From NCBI RefSeq assembly GCF_003265705.1, contig NW_020313157.1, forward strand, positions 2,358,934 to 2,422,933: a stretch of DNA of 64,000 nt, read 5' to 3'. Below, piece after piece: positions 1 to 37,794 of the stretch. The notes under the pieces were generated by a model. It was not told the origin of the DNA. It saw only the letters and a list, made by a program, of their open reading frames with translations, and did no database searches. Each line of letters starts with the position of its first letter. Position 1 is the first letter of the stretch. The stretch is from Callorhinus ursinus. Taxonomy: Eukaryota > Chordata > Mammalia > Carnivora > Otariidae. The translations under genes and the position numbers were made by a program.

Positions 1-329
1 TATCTCAAGATAAAAAGCTTTCAGGAGCGGGTCCTGCCGGTCCCTCCAACAGCTGCTGCTCCCCGGCCCAGCCCCAACAGAGCCTTGAAGTAGCCACAGG
101 AGCTAGAGAACATTCTGCCCCAGAAGTCCGCTCACATCCTCTCCTGTTGACAATCCTCCATGGCTCCCTACTGCCCCAGGACAAAGTCCCACCTTCACCA
201 CAGCCTGGACTTGGTAAGTACTGGTCCCCGAGCATTTTCCCAGCCTCTGCCAGGGCCACTGTTCCTTTTGCTCCTTTTTGCTCCAACCATTCTGGACTGG
301 GTTTTCAGTTTTTCAGAAAGCATCAAGTA

Positions 330-715
330 CATTCCTGTCTCCAGGCCTTTGCCCGTGCTGTGTGGGTTGCCTGGCCCATCTTTCCTCCCTGCCCTTCCCT
401 GTATGATTCCTGCTCCTTTCTAGGGTCTCAGCCACAAGTCACCTCCTCTGAGGGACCTTCCTCGGTTTCCAATCTAAATTACCCCCTGCGTCACCCCCTG
501 CCTGACTTAGCCTCTCTAAGAACCCTGAACATCCTCATGCCCTTGCCACAGGGAACCACGAAGTGTTTGCTTGTGTGGGGTTATCTGCTTTATCACTCCC
601 TGCCCTGTGACAGTGGTGGGGAGACACAGTGGCTGGCTTGTTTACTTCGAATCCCCAGGGCCTGGAAGGTGCCTGGCACATAGTAGGTACTTAGTGAAAC
701 ACTGAATCCACTTAA
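330..715 (+). mobile_element. L2 LINE 3' end
   Basis: CCAGGCCTTTGCCCGTGCTG, CACAAGTCACCTCCTCTGAG, GTGCCTGGCACATAGTAGGT in the L2 order. The open frame at 147-683 is this relic, not a gene. Confidence 0.7.
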
Positions 716-973
716 CTCTCAAATGTCTATCCTGATTGAACCTCAATTTATAGCAGTGGTTTTCCGGTTTTCTGCGGCACTGAATCCTCGGAGGGGCCTG
801 TGGACCAGTAGCAAGGCCCCAGGGCAGTAGTTTTCAATTGCCAGTAACAACCTGCTCATGGTTGTGAGATCAGTTCAGCACATTGTGACTAGCCTATTTT
901 TAATGGGATGGAATAGAAGAGCGAAGAAGGTGTTGTACGTAGTTAAGGTAACCATTGCTTGCGGATCTGTGCA

Positions 974-1000
974 GGTGTGTGTGTGTGTGTGTGTGTGTGT
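974..1000. repeat. (GT)n microsatellite
   Basis: About 13 uninterrupted GT units in the intron at the left edge. Confidence 0.95.
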
Positions 1001-1139
1001 CTGTGTTGGGTTGTAACATAACGTGTATTTCTTACTGTGGGTCTTGGGCAAAAGTTTTAAAATCCCTACAGCACAGGATCCCAACACTCCTCGGAGCCGA
1101 CTCACAGGAACCCTGGGAACGCTGTACGATCCTGAGTGT

Positions 1140-1575
1140 GACTCTAGTGTCCACAAAGCAGGACAACAGATACATAAATCATGGTCTACCCATACGGTGG
1201 AACCGTATTCAGATATAAGAAGGAATGAAATACTGATCCATGCTACAACGTGGATGAATCTGAAATCATGATGCTCAGTGAGAGGAATCAGATGCAAAAA
1301 GCCTCATATCGTATGATCCCACTTATGTGAAATATCTCAAATAGGCAAATCCACAGAGACAGAAAGGAGACTGACGGCTGCCAGGAGCTGGGGAGGAGCA
1401 GGGCTTCTGATAGCTACAGGGCTTCCTTTTGTGGTGCTGATAATGTTCTGGAACTAGATGGTGGGATGGTTGCACAACCCTGTGAGTCTACTAAAAACCA
1501 CTGCATTCTGCACTTTGAAAGGTTGAACCTTATGGTCAATGAGTTCTAGGTCAATAAAGCTGTGACTTAGAAGAA
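1140..1575 (+). mobile_element. Ancient L1M fragment
   Basis: ACAACGTGGATGAATCTGAA, CCCACTTATGTGAAATATC, ACAGAGACAGAAAGGAGAC and a GGTCAATAAAGCTGTGAC end, a block repeated elsewhere in the window in both orientations. No coding capacity. Confidence 0.7.
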
Positions 1576-1592
1576 ATGACACGGAACAATTA

Positions 1593-28035
<26,443 letters not shown>

Positions 28036-28547
28036 GTTCTCGCAGGAGCGCCAACAGAAGCCACCCAGGTAGGAGTGAACACAGAGCCTGGGTGACAGGT
28101 GACTGGTAAGGCAGCAGCTCCCTCCACCTGAAGCAAGAACCCTGCCCACTGCTTCCCCAAGCAAGGGCCAAGCCCAGCCCCTTCAGGTTCCACCCACACA
28201 TTTCCCCAGCCCTCAAAGCAAGGGGACTGATGTGATCACCAAATTACTCTGAGCCAGGCCCCAAACACCTGCCCTGTCCATTACCCACTGCTCCAGATCA
28301 CACTCATCCCTCAAAGAGCAATCAGTACCCAAACTTTCCTCGGTCCCCACCCCTTCACACTGAGGCCCGCAGCAGCACCCCTCATTGCCGCTCACATGGA
28401 AACACACCTTTGCAACTCTTACACTCCCACAGTTCACCGCCCACCCACGCACCCCACAGCTCGCCACAGACGTCCCGACCCTATAGATCCCCAAGTATCA
28501 TTGCACCTGCCCTCCCATTTTCCTCCAAGATACGCTGCATACACACA

Positions 28548-28790
28548 CAGTCTTCACTAAATTTCACATGCACTGTCTCTGTAACACACACACAGGCACA
28601 CACATGCACGACATACCTCCCACACGGGACTGCCCTTGCACACACATGCAACTTCGCACACACACTCAGCTCCCTGGAGCTCACACCTACCCAACTCTGC
28701 GCACGCACACAATTCCCCTGGTGCGCACAAACGTCCACACACTCGCACATACACCGGTATGCACATCCAAGCACACACGTATGCACTCGC
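28548..28790. repeat. Degenerate CA-rich tract
   Basis: Many short ACACAC/CACACATGCA runs separated by 3-15 other bases, over ~240 bp between the candidate promoter and coding exon 1. Long open frames here (28481-29089 minus, 28568-29062 plus) come from this composition. Confidence 0.8.
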
Positions 28791-29480
28791 AGGCCCCCAC
28801 AGCCCTGCTCACCGTCGCCCTCGGAGTCTCCGGGGACGTAGCCCCGGGGGTTAGTAAGGAGCTGAGTCCGCCAGGGCCCCCAGCGGACGCCTGGCCCGGA
28901 GCGCAGCGTCTGGGGCGAGGCCCGACCGCGGCCGCCCAGCCTTGGGCGTCCTGCCTTGCGCTTCCTGGGGCCCGGCCAGCCAGGGAGGGGCCTGCAGGGC
29001 GGGAGCGAGACCTGGATGGCGGGAGTGCTCCAGGACCTGGGACAGCGGAGAATCCGGCCTAGCCCCGCCCCTAGCCTGGCCCCGCCCATGCCACCCTGCT
29101 TCGGCCCCGCCCAGATTTCCCGGGCCCTTGGCTGGTCCTGCCCTAGCCACTCCCCAGCCTTAGCCCCTCCCTTCCTTTATTTATCCCCCGTTTGACTACG
29201 CCCCAGCCCGGCCCTTTCTCCAGATTGGCCACGCCTCAGGTAGGCCCCGCCCCCATACTGGTCCCGCCCCGAAGACTGCAAGCCTCGAAAATGGCCCAGC
29301 CCCGGGAAGAACCCCCCCAAGGCTCCACCCCCAGTCTAGCTCTGCCCCCACGCGGACCTTTGCCCCGCCCAGCCCCTCCCCTCTGAGTAAGATTTACTTT
29401 CATACTCGGATTACCCTGATCCCCGCCCCTCCCATGGGCTACTCCTAGATCCATATTGGCTCTGCCCCAAGCCCCACCCA
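28790..29480 (-). promoter_or_regulatory. GC-box-rich candidate SEC14L5 promoter region
   Basis: CpG-rich sequence at ~28800-29060 is followed by repeated CCCCGCCC/CCCGCCCC GC boxes (near 29063, 29080, 29104, 29246, 29265, 29362 and 29420). It lies 0.8-1.4 kb upstream of the first coding exon, where a noncoding first exon is expected. No TATA box stands out and the start site is not defined. Promoter role and strand are inferred from position and composition. Confidence 0.5.
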
Positions 29481-29487
29481 TGCATCA

Positions 29488-29770
29488 TTCATTCACTCTG
29501 CGTAGGTTTACAGAGTACCTACTAAGTGTCATGTCCTTCCAGGTGCTGGAGAGTCATTAAGCGAACAAAACACAAAAATCCTAGCCCTCCTGGAGCTTAC
29601 ATTAATGGGGGGGCCAGACATTAAACAAATAAGGAAGTATATAGTATGTGAGATAGTGAAAAGTACCAAGGAGAAAAGGTAAGCAGGGAAAGGGTTCAAG
29701 GAGTGAACGAAGTGAGGGTACAATTTGAAACAGGATGGACCAGGGCCTCCCTGGGAAGGTGACATTTGGC
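29488..29770 (-). mobile_element. L2 LINE 3' end, reverse
   Basis: TTCATTCATTCACTCTGCG, GAGTACCTACTAAGTGTCATG, CTGGAGCTTACATTAATGGG. Confidence 0.7.
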
Positions 29771-29924
29771 CATCATCTCCTTTTAGTTCATACCCAAACC
29801 CATCTAGCCCTCTCAAGATCCCTAGGGACCCAGCCTCCCTTCCAAAGCCCTCCCTTCCCGCTCCCTATCTATTCGGCCTGTTAGAGCTAACAAGCTGGCG
29901 CTGGACAACCTTGTCCTCCGTGTA

Positions 29925-30315
29925 TTCATTCACTGGTCATTTACTGAGCATCTACTATGTGCCAGCACTGGGTGACTTCAACCATTCCCAAAGGGGAATC
30001 AGGCAGACACACCTGCCCTCGCGTGGCCCACAGTCCTGGACAGGGAAAGGGTGTGACAATGCTCTGTTTAGCAAATACATAGGCCTTTGCATCCTATGAT
30101 AACCAGCCCTTGTTCGTTTCCTTTCTAGCATGTGTCACACTCTGTAATCATTTATTCATTCATTTTATTTATCTGTGCGTTATTGACTGTCCCGGGAGAC
30201 TGTGAGCTCCGTGAGGCAGGGACCATGTCTGTCTTATTCATCTGCCCCCAGGACCCCAGGACCTTACTGGGTACCGGGCACACAGTAGGTGGTCAGCGCA
30301 TTCTTTCAATTAAAG
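29925..30315. mobile_element. Two L2 3' ends, reverse then forward
   Basis: 29925-30030 is reverse (TTTACTGAGCATCTACTATGTG); 30120-30315 is forward (CTGTGAGCTCCGTGAGGCAG, GGGCACACAGTAGGTGGTC). Confidence 0.65.
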
Positions 30316-30355
30316 TTACCAAGAACGGAAATGGAGCGCAAAGTTGCCATTCCTG

Positions 30356-30369
30356 CCACAAGGTGGCAG
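30356..30369 (+). promoter_or_regulatory. CTCF-like motif between SEC14L5 and PPL
   Basis: CCACAAGGTGGCAG agrees with the CTCF core CCASYAGRKGGCRS at 13 of 14 positions; the fifth base A differs. It lies in CpG-containing unique DNA between the two promoters. Confidence 0.4.
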
Positions 30370-30624
30370 CAAACGACAGTCCACGACTCTAGGGTCCGCG
30401 CACCAAGGGGAATTATTGCGGGAGATGGGCTCCAGGGATGTTTCCGCTGTACCCGGGGCTCAGCAAGGAAACTCGCCTGCTTGTCCTAGGCGTCAGTGCC
30501 GGGCGCGTAGTGAGCACTAACACTTAGCTGTTGTTACAGCACGGAAGGCGTTAAATTGGCACTAAGTAACCAGAGAGCGGGATGTTCACACCTAGAAAGG
30601 TGGGGCGGAACAGTCTGTCCCAAA

Positions 30625-30740
30625 CTCTCCAGCTCCTCAGACTCCTTTCAGCAGAGCACATGTTAAAATGCAGATTCCCGGGCACTGCTCAGAGGAGGCT
30701 AGGAATCTGCCTGTTCAACAAGTCCCCAAGTGATTCTTTG
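30625..30740. mobile_element. MER5-like hAT relic
   Basis: AAAATGCAGATTCCCGGGCA, GGAATCTGCCTGTTCAACAAG, CCCCAAGTGATTCTTTG. Confidence 0.55.
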
Positions 30741-31240
30741 AGTGGACAAGTCTGGTGGTGCTGGCTGGCAGATCGTGGGGGTCCTTCCAAGCGTTTGCGG
30801 ATCCTGGAGTGCTCGAACTAAACGCCTGCCCAGAGTGGGAGGCGGGGCGCTCATAAGCGGGGGAGGTCCGCTCGCCAGAGCTCCTCCCAGATGTGGGCGT
30901 GCTTCCACTCCAATTCACTCCCTTCGGTTCTGGCAGAATCTTGGCTACCCACCCACACACATGTCTCCTTTGCCACAGAAGGTGACAGCTTGGGGGAGCA
31001 GGAGCGGGCGTGGGAGATGCAGGGAGCGGGCCAGGAAGAGTCCCAGGAGCGGAGGAGAGGCTCTGAGACTGAGGGGGAGGCCTCAGGTTTCCTCCCTACC
31101 AGCAGCGTCTCCCCTGCTCCCAACCGGTGAGGATGGGACTCTGGGCCCGGGCGGGGAGGCGTGGGGCATAGCCGGGTGGGTTCGGAAAGCTCAAAGTGGA
31201 AAATGCAGCCCAAAGTAGAGTGAGACCCTAACTCCCTCCT
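30740..31240. other. CpG-enriched unique DNA upstream of SEC14L5
   Basis: GC-rich with scattered CpG (GGCGGGGCGC, CCCGGGCGGGGAGGCG) ~2 kb upstream of the GC-box region. Could be a distal promoter or enhancer; no exon is recognised. Confidence 0.35.
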
Positions 31241-31429
31241 CCTCCAGTTGGAGGGAAACGAATTAATAGCACTGTCCAGCAAGTGTTACCTATTATGAGC
31301 ACCGTTCTATTTCTGATTATTCCTACCATCTATTGACCACTTATTTGGCACGTACTGTTCCAGGCACCGTTCTAAAGCCTTACAAACATTTAATCCTCAA
31401 AAACAACCCCTGCAGTGATGAAAATGTTT

Positions 31430-31560
31430 GGAACTCCATAGAGGCGGTGGTTGCCCAACATTATGAATGCACTCAGTGCCCCTGAATTGTACACATCAAA
31501 ATGGTTAATGTTAAAACGGTTAGTCGTTATGTTAAATGATTATCTAAATTAAAAAAAAAA
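31430..31560 (+). mobile_element. Short L1M 3' fragment
   Basis: CAACATTATGAATGCACTCAG, TGAATTGTACACATCAAAATGG and an A run at 31551: the 3' tail of the L1M block. Confidence 0.6.
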
Positions 31561-31573
31561 AAAAAACTTTTAA

Positions 31574-31780
31574 GGGGCGCCTGGGTGGCTCAGTCTTTAA
31601 GCGTCTGCCTTCGGCTCTGGTCGTGATCCCAGGGTTCTGGGATTGAGCCCCACATCGGGCTCCCTGCTCGGCGGGGGAGCCTGCTTCTCCCTCCCCCACT
31701 CCCCCTGCTTGTGTTCCTGCTCTCGCTATCTCTGTCTGTCAAATAAATAAATAAAATCTTTTTAAAAAATAAAAAAAAGT
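31574..31780 (+). mobile_element. Can-SINE
   Basis: Full-length copy from GGGGCGCCTGGGTGGCTCAG to a long AAATAAATAAATAAAATC tail. Short CTTTTAA-type flanks. It lies between halves of an MIR and after an L1M tail. Confidence 0.95.
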
Positions 31781-31915
31781 CTTTTAAGATCAAAACTATT
31801 TTAATCTTCATTTTAAAGAGAAGGTCACTATGGCACAGAGAGATTAAGTAACTTGCCCAAGGTCACACAGCTACTAAGGAACTCAAACCAAGGACTCTAG
31901 TTCTCCAGTGCCTTC

Positions 31916-32489
31916 TTCTGCCCAGGACTGTAGCTGAATTACCCAGAAGATATGATTTTCCAGCCTGTACTATAAAGATATCCAGGCATTTTGTTCTGGG
32001 CTAAGGAGGTACTAGAAGGATGGGCTGAGTCCATGGGATCTCTGGGGGGTGAGAGGGCAGTCCCAAGGGCAGGACCTTCAGCCTCTATCTGCTGCTTCCT
32101 ACTTGCCCTGCGGAAATGACCAAGCCGAAGCTGCCATGTGGTGAGGTAATTTTTGAAGACTCCAGAAACCACCCCCACATCTCTGAATATCTCCCCCACA
32201 GATGGGCCCCTGCCACAGGAAATTCAACCATTAGCAATGCATTTATTTGAGTAAAAAAACTGGGCCCAAATGCAGATATCTTCAGAACGTGTCCGTCCTG
32301 CAGGAAAATGTCCTCAGTTGGATAGCTCAGTATGACACCAAGAAATGATGGAGTAAAGAGGGGGTTAAGAGTGAGGGGATCCAAAGTCCAGACCCTTGTG
32401 GGGACGTGAGTGGCCCTTGATGTGGGCTCTGGAATACATGGGTGCCCCAGGATGGTGCTGAAGCTGGAGAGGATGGGACATTTTTTTAA
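31916..32489. other. Unique intergenic DNA
   Basis: No repeat or gene recognised. The minus open frame at 32085-32573 resembles nothing known and partly overlaps L1M. Confidence 0.45.
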
Positions 32490-32705
32490 ATCATGGTTAA
32501 TATACATAAAAGTTATCTTAACCATTTTAAGTGTACAATTCAATGTTTTTTTTGTATATTCACAAGGTTGCACAACTATCTACCACTATCTAGTCCCAGA
32601 ACATTTTTATCATCCCAAAAGAAAACCAGTATCCATCAAGCAGTCCCTCCTTTCTCCCTCTCCCAGCCCCTGGCAACCTCCAATCTGCTTTCTACACCAC
32701 GTCTC
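32490..32705 (-). mobile_element. Ancient L1M fragment
   Basis: AACCATTTTAAGTGTACAATTC, CACTATCTAGTCCCAGAAC, CAGCCCCTGGCAACCTCC. Confidence 0.7.
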
Positions 32706-33114
32706 ATTTGTCCTAGGGCTGCCTCTAAGTTCCTCTCCCTTCTCAGAGTGCAACTCAGGAACCTCCTGGATTTGGGAATCTCGAGGGCCACAGGGGTCCT
32801 TGGCAGGGTCCTTGGCTACGTACAGGTGTGCAGGTAGTAACCTGTCATTGGACAGCTTTGATGGAACAAGAGGCTGAGTCTGGAGGGGCCTGATCCAGGA
32901 GGCTGCACAGCCAGGCACTGCACACCTAGACCCCCAGTCCACACCCAGGTCTAGTCACTTCCACACAAGCTTTGGGACTCCACCAGGTGCTGCAGGTGGG
33001 GTCAGGGTCCAAAGGTGAGTAAAAGGCTGTCTGAGCCCCAGGAGCTCTCAGTGAGGAGGGAAGAGAGAGGGAGCAAAGGTAGGGTGCACGGGGAGTCAGT
33101 GTGGCACTTGGGAG

Positions 33115-33245
33115 GGGGTTGGGTGGCAGAGTGGTGAGCAGTGGGTGCTAGAGTCAGGTTCACCTGGGTGCGAATTCTGGCCCTGCCGCCTTGTAGTGTC
33201 CCTGCAGTGTATATGGCCACAGTGTCCCCTCTTTTAAAATGGGGA
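33115..33245 (+). mobile_element. MIR SINE fragment
   Basis: GTGCTAGAGTCAGGTTCACC and TCTTTTAAAATGGGGATAAC. Confidence 0.65.
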
Positions 33246-33610
33246 TAACATGGATATTGTCCAGCCTTAAAAAGGAAGAGGGTTCTGCCACATGCTACAA
33301 CATGGATGAATCTTGAAGACATTGCGCTCAGTGGAAGAAGCCAGTCACAGAAGGATAAATACTGTTTAATTCCAATTATATGAAGGACCTAGAGTGGTCA
33401 AATTCATAGAGACAGAAAGTGGAAGGGGGGGTGCGGGGGGAGGGGGAGGAGAAATGGGGAGTTAATGTTTAATGGGAACAGAGTTTCAGTTTTGCAAGAT
33501 GAGAAAGAAGGTTGTGGGGATGGATGGTGGTGAGGATTGCACAACATCGTGAATGTACTTGATGCCACTGAACTATACGCTTAAAAATGGTTAAAATGGT
33601 AAGGTTTTTC
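33225..33610 (+). mobile_element. Ancient L1M fragment
   Basis: CCTTAAAAAGGAAGAGGGTTC, ACAACATGGATGAATCTTGAA, TGAACTATACGCTTAAAAATG. Confidence 0.7.
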
Positions 33611-33730
33611 TTTTTTTTTCAAGTTTTAATCTTAATTCTAGTTAGTAAAATATAAGTTTTATATTATGTACATCTGACCATAATAATTCAAGAAATCACG
33701 TTGGGAAATTTTTTTTTTAAATGGGTAAAT

Positions 33731-33970
33731 AGGGGTGCCTGGGTGCCTCGGTCATTAAGTGTCTGCCTTCGGCTCGGGTCATGATCCCAGGGTCCTGGGA
33801 TCAAGCCCCACATCGGGCTCCCTGCTCCGCGGGAAGCCTGCTTCTCCCTTTCCCACTCCCCCTGCTTGTGTTCCCTCTCTCGCTGTGTCTCTTTCTGTCA
33901 AATAAATAAATAAATCTTTAAAAATAAGTAAATAAGTAAGTAAATAAATAAATAAATAAATAAAATAAAA
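33731..33970 (+). mobile_element. Can-SINE with expanded AAAT tail
   Basis: GGGGTGCCTGGGTGCCTCGG head, typical body, then a tail grown into an (AAAT)n microsatellite at ~33896-33970. Confidence 0.93.
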
Positions 33971-34064
33971 CGAGTAAATAGTGTCAGCTAGGAGAGAGGG
34001 ACCGTTTTCCAGGGACCTTCTAGGAGAGGGTGACATTTGAGATGGTGCAGTGGAGGAAAGTGAT

Positions 34065-34400
34065 GACTCTGCTTTATTAAGACATAATTCTCACACCATA
34101 CAGTACACCCACATACAGTGTGTGAGCCAGTGGTGTTTAGTATATTCACAGAATGGTGCCACCACCACCACCAATTTTTAGAACATTTTCATCCCTCCAA
34201 AAAGAAACCCCATAACATTTAGCAGTCCCTCCCCGTGTGTCCCCCAACCCCTGGCAACCACTGATTTGCTTTCTGTCTCTATGGATTTACCTAGTCTGGA
34301 CATTTCATATCAGTGGAATCACACGCAATGCGGCCTTTCATGACTGGATTCTCTCACTGAGCATCGTGTCTCTGAGGTTCCTCCATGTTCCCCCAGCCCC
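34065..34400 (-). mobile_element. Ancient L1M fragment
   Basis: TTATTAAGACATAATTCTCAC, GGCAACCACTGATTTGCTTT, GTGGAATCACACGCAATG. Confidence 0.7.
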
Positions 34401-34497
34401 TGCTCTCCTGCTTTCACCCATGACCTTCCTCACACCCCAAGTTACCGTGATGGCAGACTACCCCCCGACCTTGGGGCAGGGAAGAAGGAACCTCGTG

Positions 34498-34975
34498 TAT
34501 TAATTTCTTACTAATGCTCTATGGCCTTAAAAAAAAAAAACCCACACATTTATTATCTGACAATTCTGGAGATCAGAAATATGAAATCAGCCTCACTGGG
34601 CTAAAGTCAGATTGTCAGCAGGGTTTGCTCCTTCTGGAACCTCTGAAGGGAGAATCCATTTCCGTGCCTTTTCCAGCGTCTAGAGCCTGCCTGCATTCCG
34701 TGGCTTGTGGCCCCTGCCTGTATCATCAGATCTCATCTCTCCATCTCTAGCTGCGCTGGTCACTGCATGGCCTTCTTTTCTCAGTGTGTCTCCATGTTGC
34801 AAATCTCCTTCTGCCTTTTTCTTATAAGGACCGCTGTCATTGGATGCAGGGCCCACCCTAAATCCAGGAAAATCTCATCTTGAGATCCTTAACTTATTTG
34901 CATCTAGAAAGAACCTTTTTCCAAATAAGGTCACATTCCTAGATTGCAGGGGGTTAGTACTTGGACTTAACTTTT
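34498..34975 (-). mobile_element. MLT1-type solo LTR, reverse
   Basis: Starts TATTAATTTCTTACTAATGC and ends CCAAATAAGGTCACATTCC, the reverse complement layout of the copies above. Confidence 0.7.
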
Positions 34976-36679
34976 TTTGGGGGGGCCCCCATTAGCCCAC
35001 TGTGGGGCCCACCTGTGGTTGTACGTTGGGTTGGTTGGCCTCCTCCTGGTGCATTCTCCCTCTTGCCCCTGCTTCCCTGGCCTGGGGTCACTGCAAAAAG
35101 TCCCTGTACCCAAGCTTGATGCTTAGAGGGACCAGGACCAGGACAGCTATGGCCTCTGACTCCTCTGGGTTGGAAAGGGGAGTGCGTTGCCCTTGCCTTT
35201 CAGCAAATTAGATGTGACCCTAACCCCCCATCCTAAGTTCCTCTGGAACAGTGTAGGTGGGAGCAGGGATGGGCAGAGGGAGAGGTGGGATCTGAGAGAG
35301 TTTGGACCATGGTGCTGTAGCTGGGCACTCCCAATATTAAGGGATCAGTCCAGGTCATGATTCTGCCCACCACGCTGGGGTCAGACCAAGATGCTGGGCA
35401 GGTAGGAGGTTGGCCACAGGCACCAAAACCTACGCCTGGCCCCATTAACAGAGCAGACCCCAAGGGAAAGCCCCACATACCCAGCTCAGTCTCTCAGGCC
35501 CCAGCTGCCCCTGCCTGCGGGGAGAGGCCAGGGTCCTCGGCTGTCCACTTCTCCTCTATGCCTGGGTCCAATCTGACTTTCCCAAATCACTCGAAGCAAT
35601 TACCACCAACCACATGCAGCTGTTTAAATTTAAAATTAATCACATGGATTAATTAACATATTAACATATCATATTTATATAAATAATAAAAATGAACAAT
35701 AAATTTAAAAATTCTCTTGCACTAGCCTCATTTCAAGTGCTCAACAGCCACATGTGGCTTTTGCCTCCCATGTACACAGAATATTTCTAGCATCTAAAGA
35801 AGTGCCATTGGACAGGGCTTCTCCAGAGTCGCCCCTAGACCAGCAGAGGCTGGGCCCTTTCCAGAGAACAGGATGGACTGAACAGGGGCGGGGGCGAAAG
35901 AGGGGGTGTTTGTCCAGAGCCAACTGGTGTTGACTCATCAGTCCCGGGGCCCAAGCCCAGGCGAGGGATTAAGCCTGAGCCAGTGACCAGAGAATGGCCT
36001 GGGAGGGTAGTGCATGGGGGCTTGGCCACCCAGGTCTCTGGCAGGAATGTTTGACCTCAGCAGAGAGAATGGACAAAAGGTCCAGGCAGACCCAGACCTA
36101 GGCAAGCAGGAGGGATACAGGGGCAGCTCTATTTCACATCACAAACGGCGAAAATGCAATATGCAGTGGTGGGTCACTTCTTTTTTTTTTTTCACTTAAT
36201 ACACCCAGTGCTTCCTTCCTTGCGAGGCCTACAGACCCCCCATGTGTCTGTCCCCTTCCACCCAATGTTAGATGTCTGTCTCAGCATTTATCAGCCACAC
36301 ATACCCCTTGGTGGGCATTTAAGTTATTTCATTTCTTTAAAATGTGTTGTCTGTCTGCTTTTCGATCTCTTTCCCTTCTCAGGCTGGGAATATGTGGGTT
36401 GTATCCTGTTAGCCGCTGTACCCCCCAGGGCTGGGCATATAGTAGGTGCCCAATAAATGGATGGGTGAATGTGTGGGAGGCACTGTGGAGGCAAGAAGAT
36501 CCTCCCCTGAGGGGTTGGGGGAGCCTGATTCCTGTGGAAATGTCAGTGATGTTTGGGAGTATGATGAGGGAACTAGGGTCCCTCACTTGCCTCCCTCCCC
36601 TTCCTTGCCAGGGCGCCAACCACCCTCAGCCTTGGGTCTGACTGCTTTCCTCACAGTCTCTCCAGGCCCCTGCTCCATG
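34976..36679. other. Intergenic DNA with scattered repeat scraps
   Basis: Apart from the AT-rich relic at 35585-35815, mostly unique. An L2-like end (GGGCATATAGTAGGTGCCCAATAAATGG) is near 36431. One TGACTCA at 35931. Confidence 0.45.
35585..35815 (-). mobile_element. AT-rich DNA-element-like relic
   Basis: CATTTCAAGTGCTCAACAGC, CACATGTGGCTTTTGCCTC and GTGCCATTGGACAGGGC at the right end. Confidence 0.55.
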
Positions 36680-36912
36680 ACTTTGTCTGCCTGGGGTGCT
36701 CCATCACTGGGGACCCAGGACAGGTGCCATCATCCACCCACAGGTGGCATTAAACTCAACATCCCCCAAGCCCACCCCTCTGCAGCAAGCTCCCTGAGGG
36801 CAGAAATCTGTGTCTCTTGTGCTCAGCCTTGTATCCCGAGTGCCTAAAACAGGCCTTGTCACATAGTAGGTACTCAATCAATATTTGATGAATGAATGAA
36901 TGAATGAACGAA
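36680..36912 (+). mobile_element. L2 LINE 3' end
   Basis: GCTCCCTGAGGGCAGAAATC, GTCACATAGTAGGTACTCAATC and a (GAAT)n end at 36886-36911. Confidence 0.7.
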
Positions 36913-37135
36913 CACCTTCTCTTCACCATGGTTCTGACTCAGGACCTACTAACCTTTGGTCAGTTCTCCTGGACCTTCGCTGGGACCACTATCATGCATT
37001 GACCCTCCTGTTCATTCATTCAGCAGTGACATTGAGTGCCTACTCTGTGCCAGGCACCTGACTGAATGGGGGCAGACATGGGGACGCAGGCGCTAGCTCA
37101 GACTGCATGGTTGTTGAGGGTTTTTTTTTTAATAT

Positions 37136-37327
37136 TTTAAAGATTTATTTATTTATTTTAGAGACTGAGAGAGCGTGAGTGGGGGTAGGGGCAGAGGGAG
37201 TGGGAGACGAGCAGACTCCCTGCTGAGCGGGGAGCCCAACGCGGGGCTCGATCCCAGGACCCTGAGATCATGACCTGAGCCAAGATCAAGAGTCGGACGC
37301 TCAACCGTCTGAGCCCCCCAGGTGCCC
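37136..37327 (-). mobile_element. Can-SINE, older subtype
   Basis: Reverse copy carrying GCCAAGATCAAGAGTCGGAC in place of the GAAGGCAGACG form seen in most copies here, marking a different and probably older subfamily. Confidence 0.9.
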
Positions 37328-37510
37328 TAGATTGCAGGGTTTAAATCCTGAGTCCTCTCCTGACCACCTTGAGCGGACTCTTAACGTCTTGGAGCCTCAG
37401 TTTCCGCATCTGAAAAATGGGGAGAGGAGGAAGGCCAGTTCATCATCTTTGTTGTGGTCATGGTTTCACCGTCGGGTGCTGATGTCAAACCCATTGGATG
37501 GTACACTTTA

Positions 37511-37680
37511 TTTTTTTTAAAGATTTTATTTATTTGAGAGAGAGAGCACAAGCAGAGAGGAGAGGGAGAAGCAGGCTCCTCACTGAGCAGGGAGCCCGAC
37601 GCGGGGCTCAATCCCAGGACCCTGGGATCATGACCTGAGCTGAAGGCAGATGCTTAACTGACTGAGCCACCAGGCGCCCC
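37511..37680 (-). mobile_element. Can-SINE with 14-bp target duplication
   Basis: TGGATGGTACACTT at 37495-37508 is repeated at 37681-37694. Reverse-oriented; the head ends GAGCCACCAGGCGCCCC with one C lost. Confidence 0.95.
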
Positions 37681-37794
37681 TGGATGGTACACTTAAAGAT
37701 GTACCCTTTGTTATATGTCCGTCACACCTCAATCAAGCTGGAATCCATAACACAGGGCCTAGCACATAGTAAATGTTCAGCAGAGTTGGGATTG

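Larger units (their letters stand above)
31290..31915 (-). mobile_element. MIR split by L1M tail and Can-SINE
   Basis: 31310-31425 (CTGTTCCAGGCACCGTTC, TTTAATCCTCAAAAACAACCC) continues at 31795-31915 (GAGATTAAGTAACTTGCCC, AAGGTCACACAGCTACTAAGG), showing nested insertions. Confidence 0.65.

Noticed and set aside
28481..29089. 202-codon minus and 164-codon plus open frames
   Set aside because: Both strands are open because of CA-rich and GC-rich low complexity. His/Thr- and Cys/Val-rich products are artefacts.
33896..33970. Regular short repeats that might suggest a CRISPR-like or satellite array
   Set aside because: It is a 4-bp AAAT expansion of a SINE tail with no spacers.
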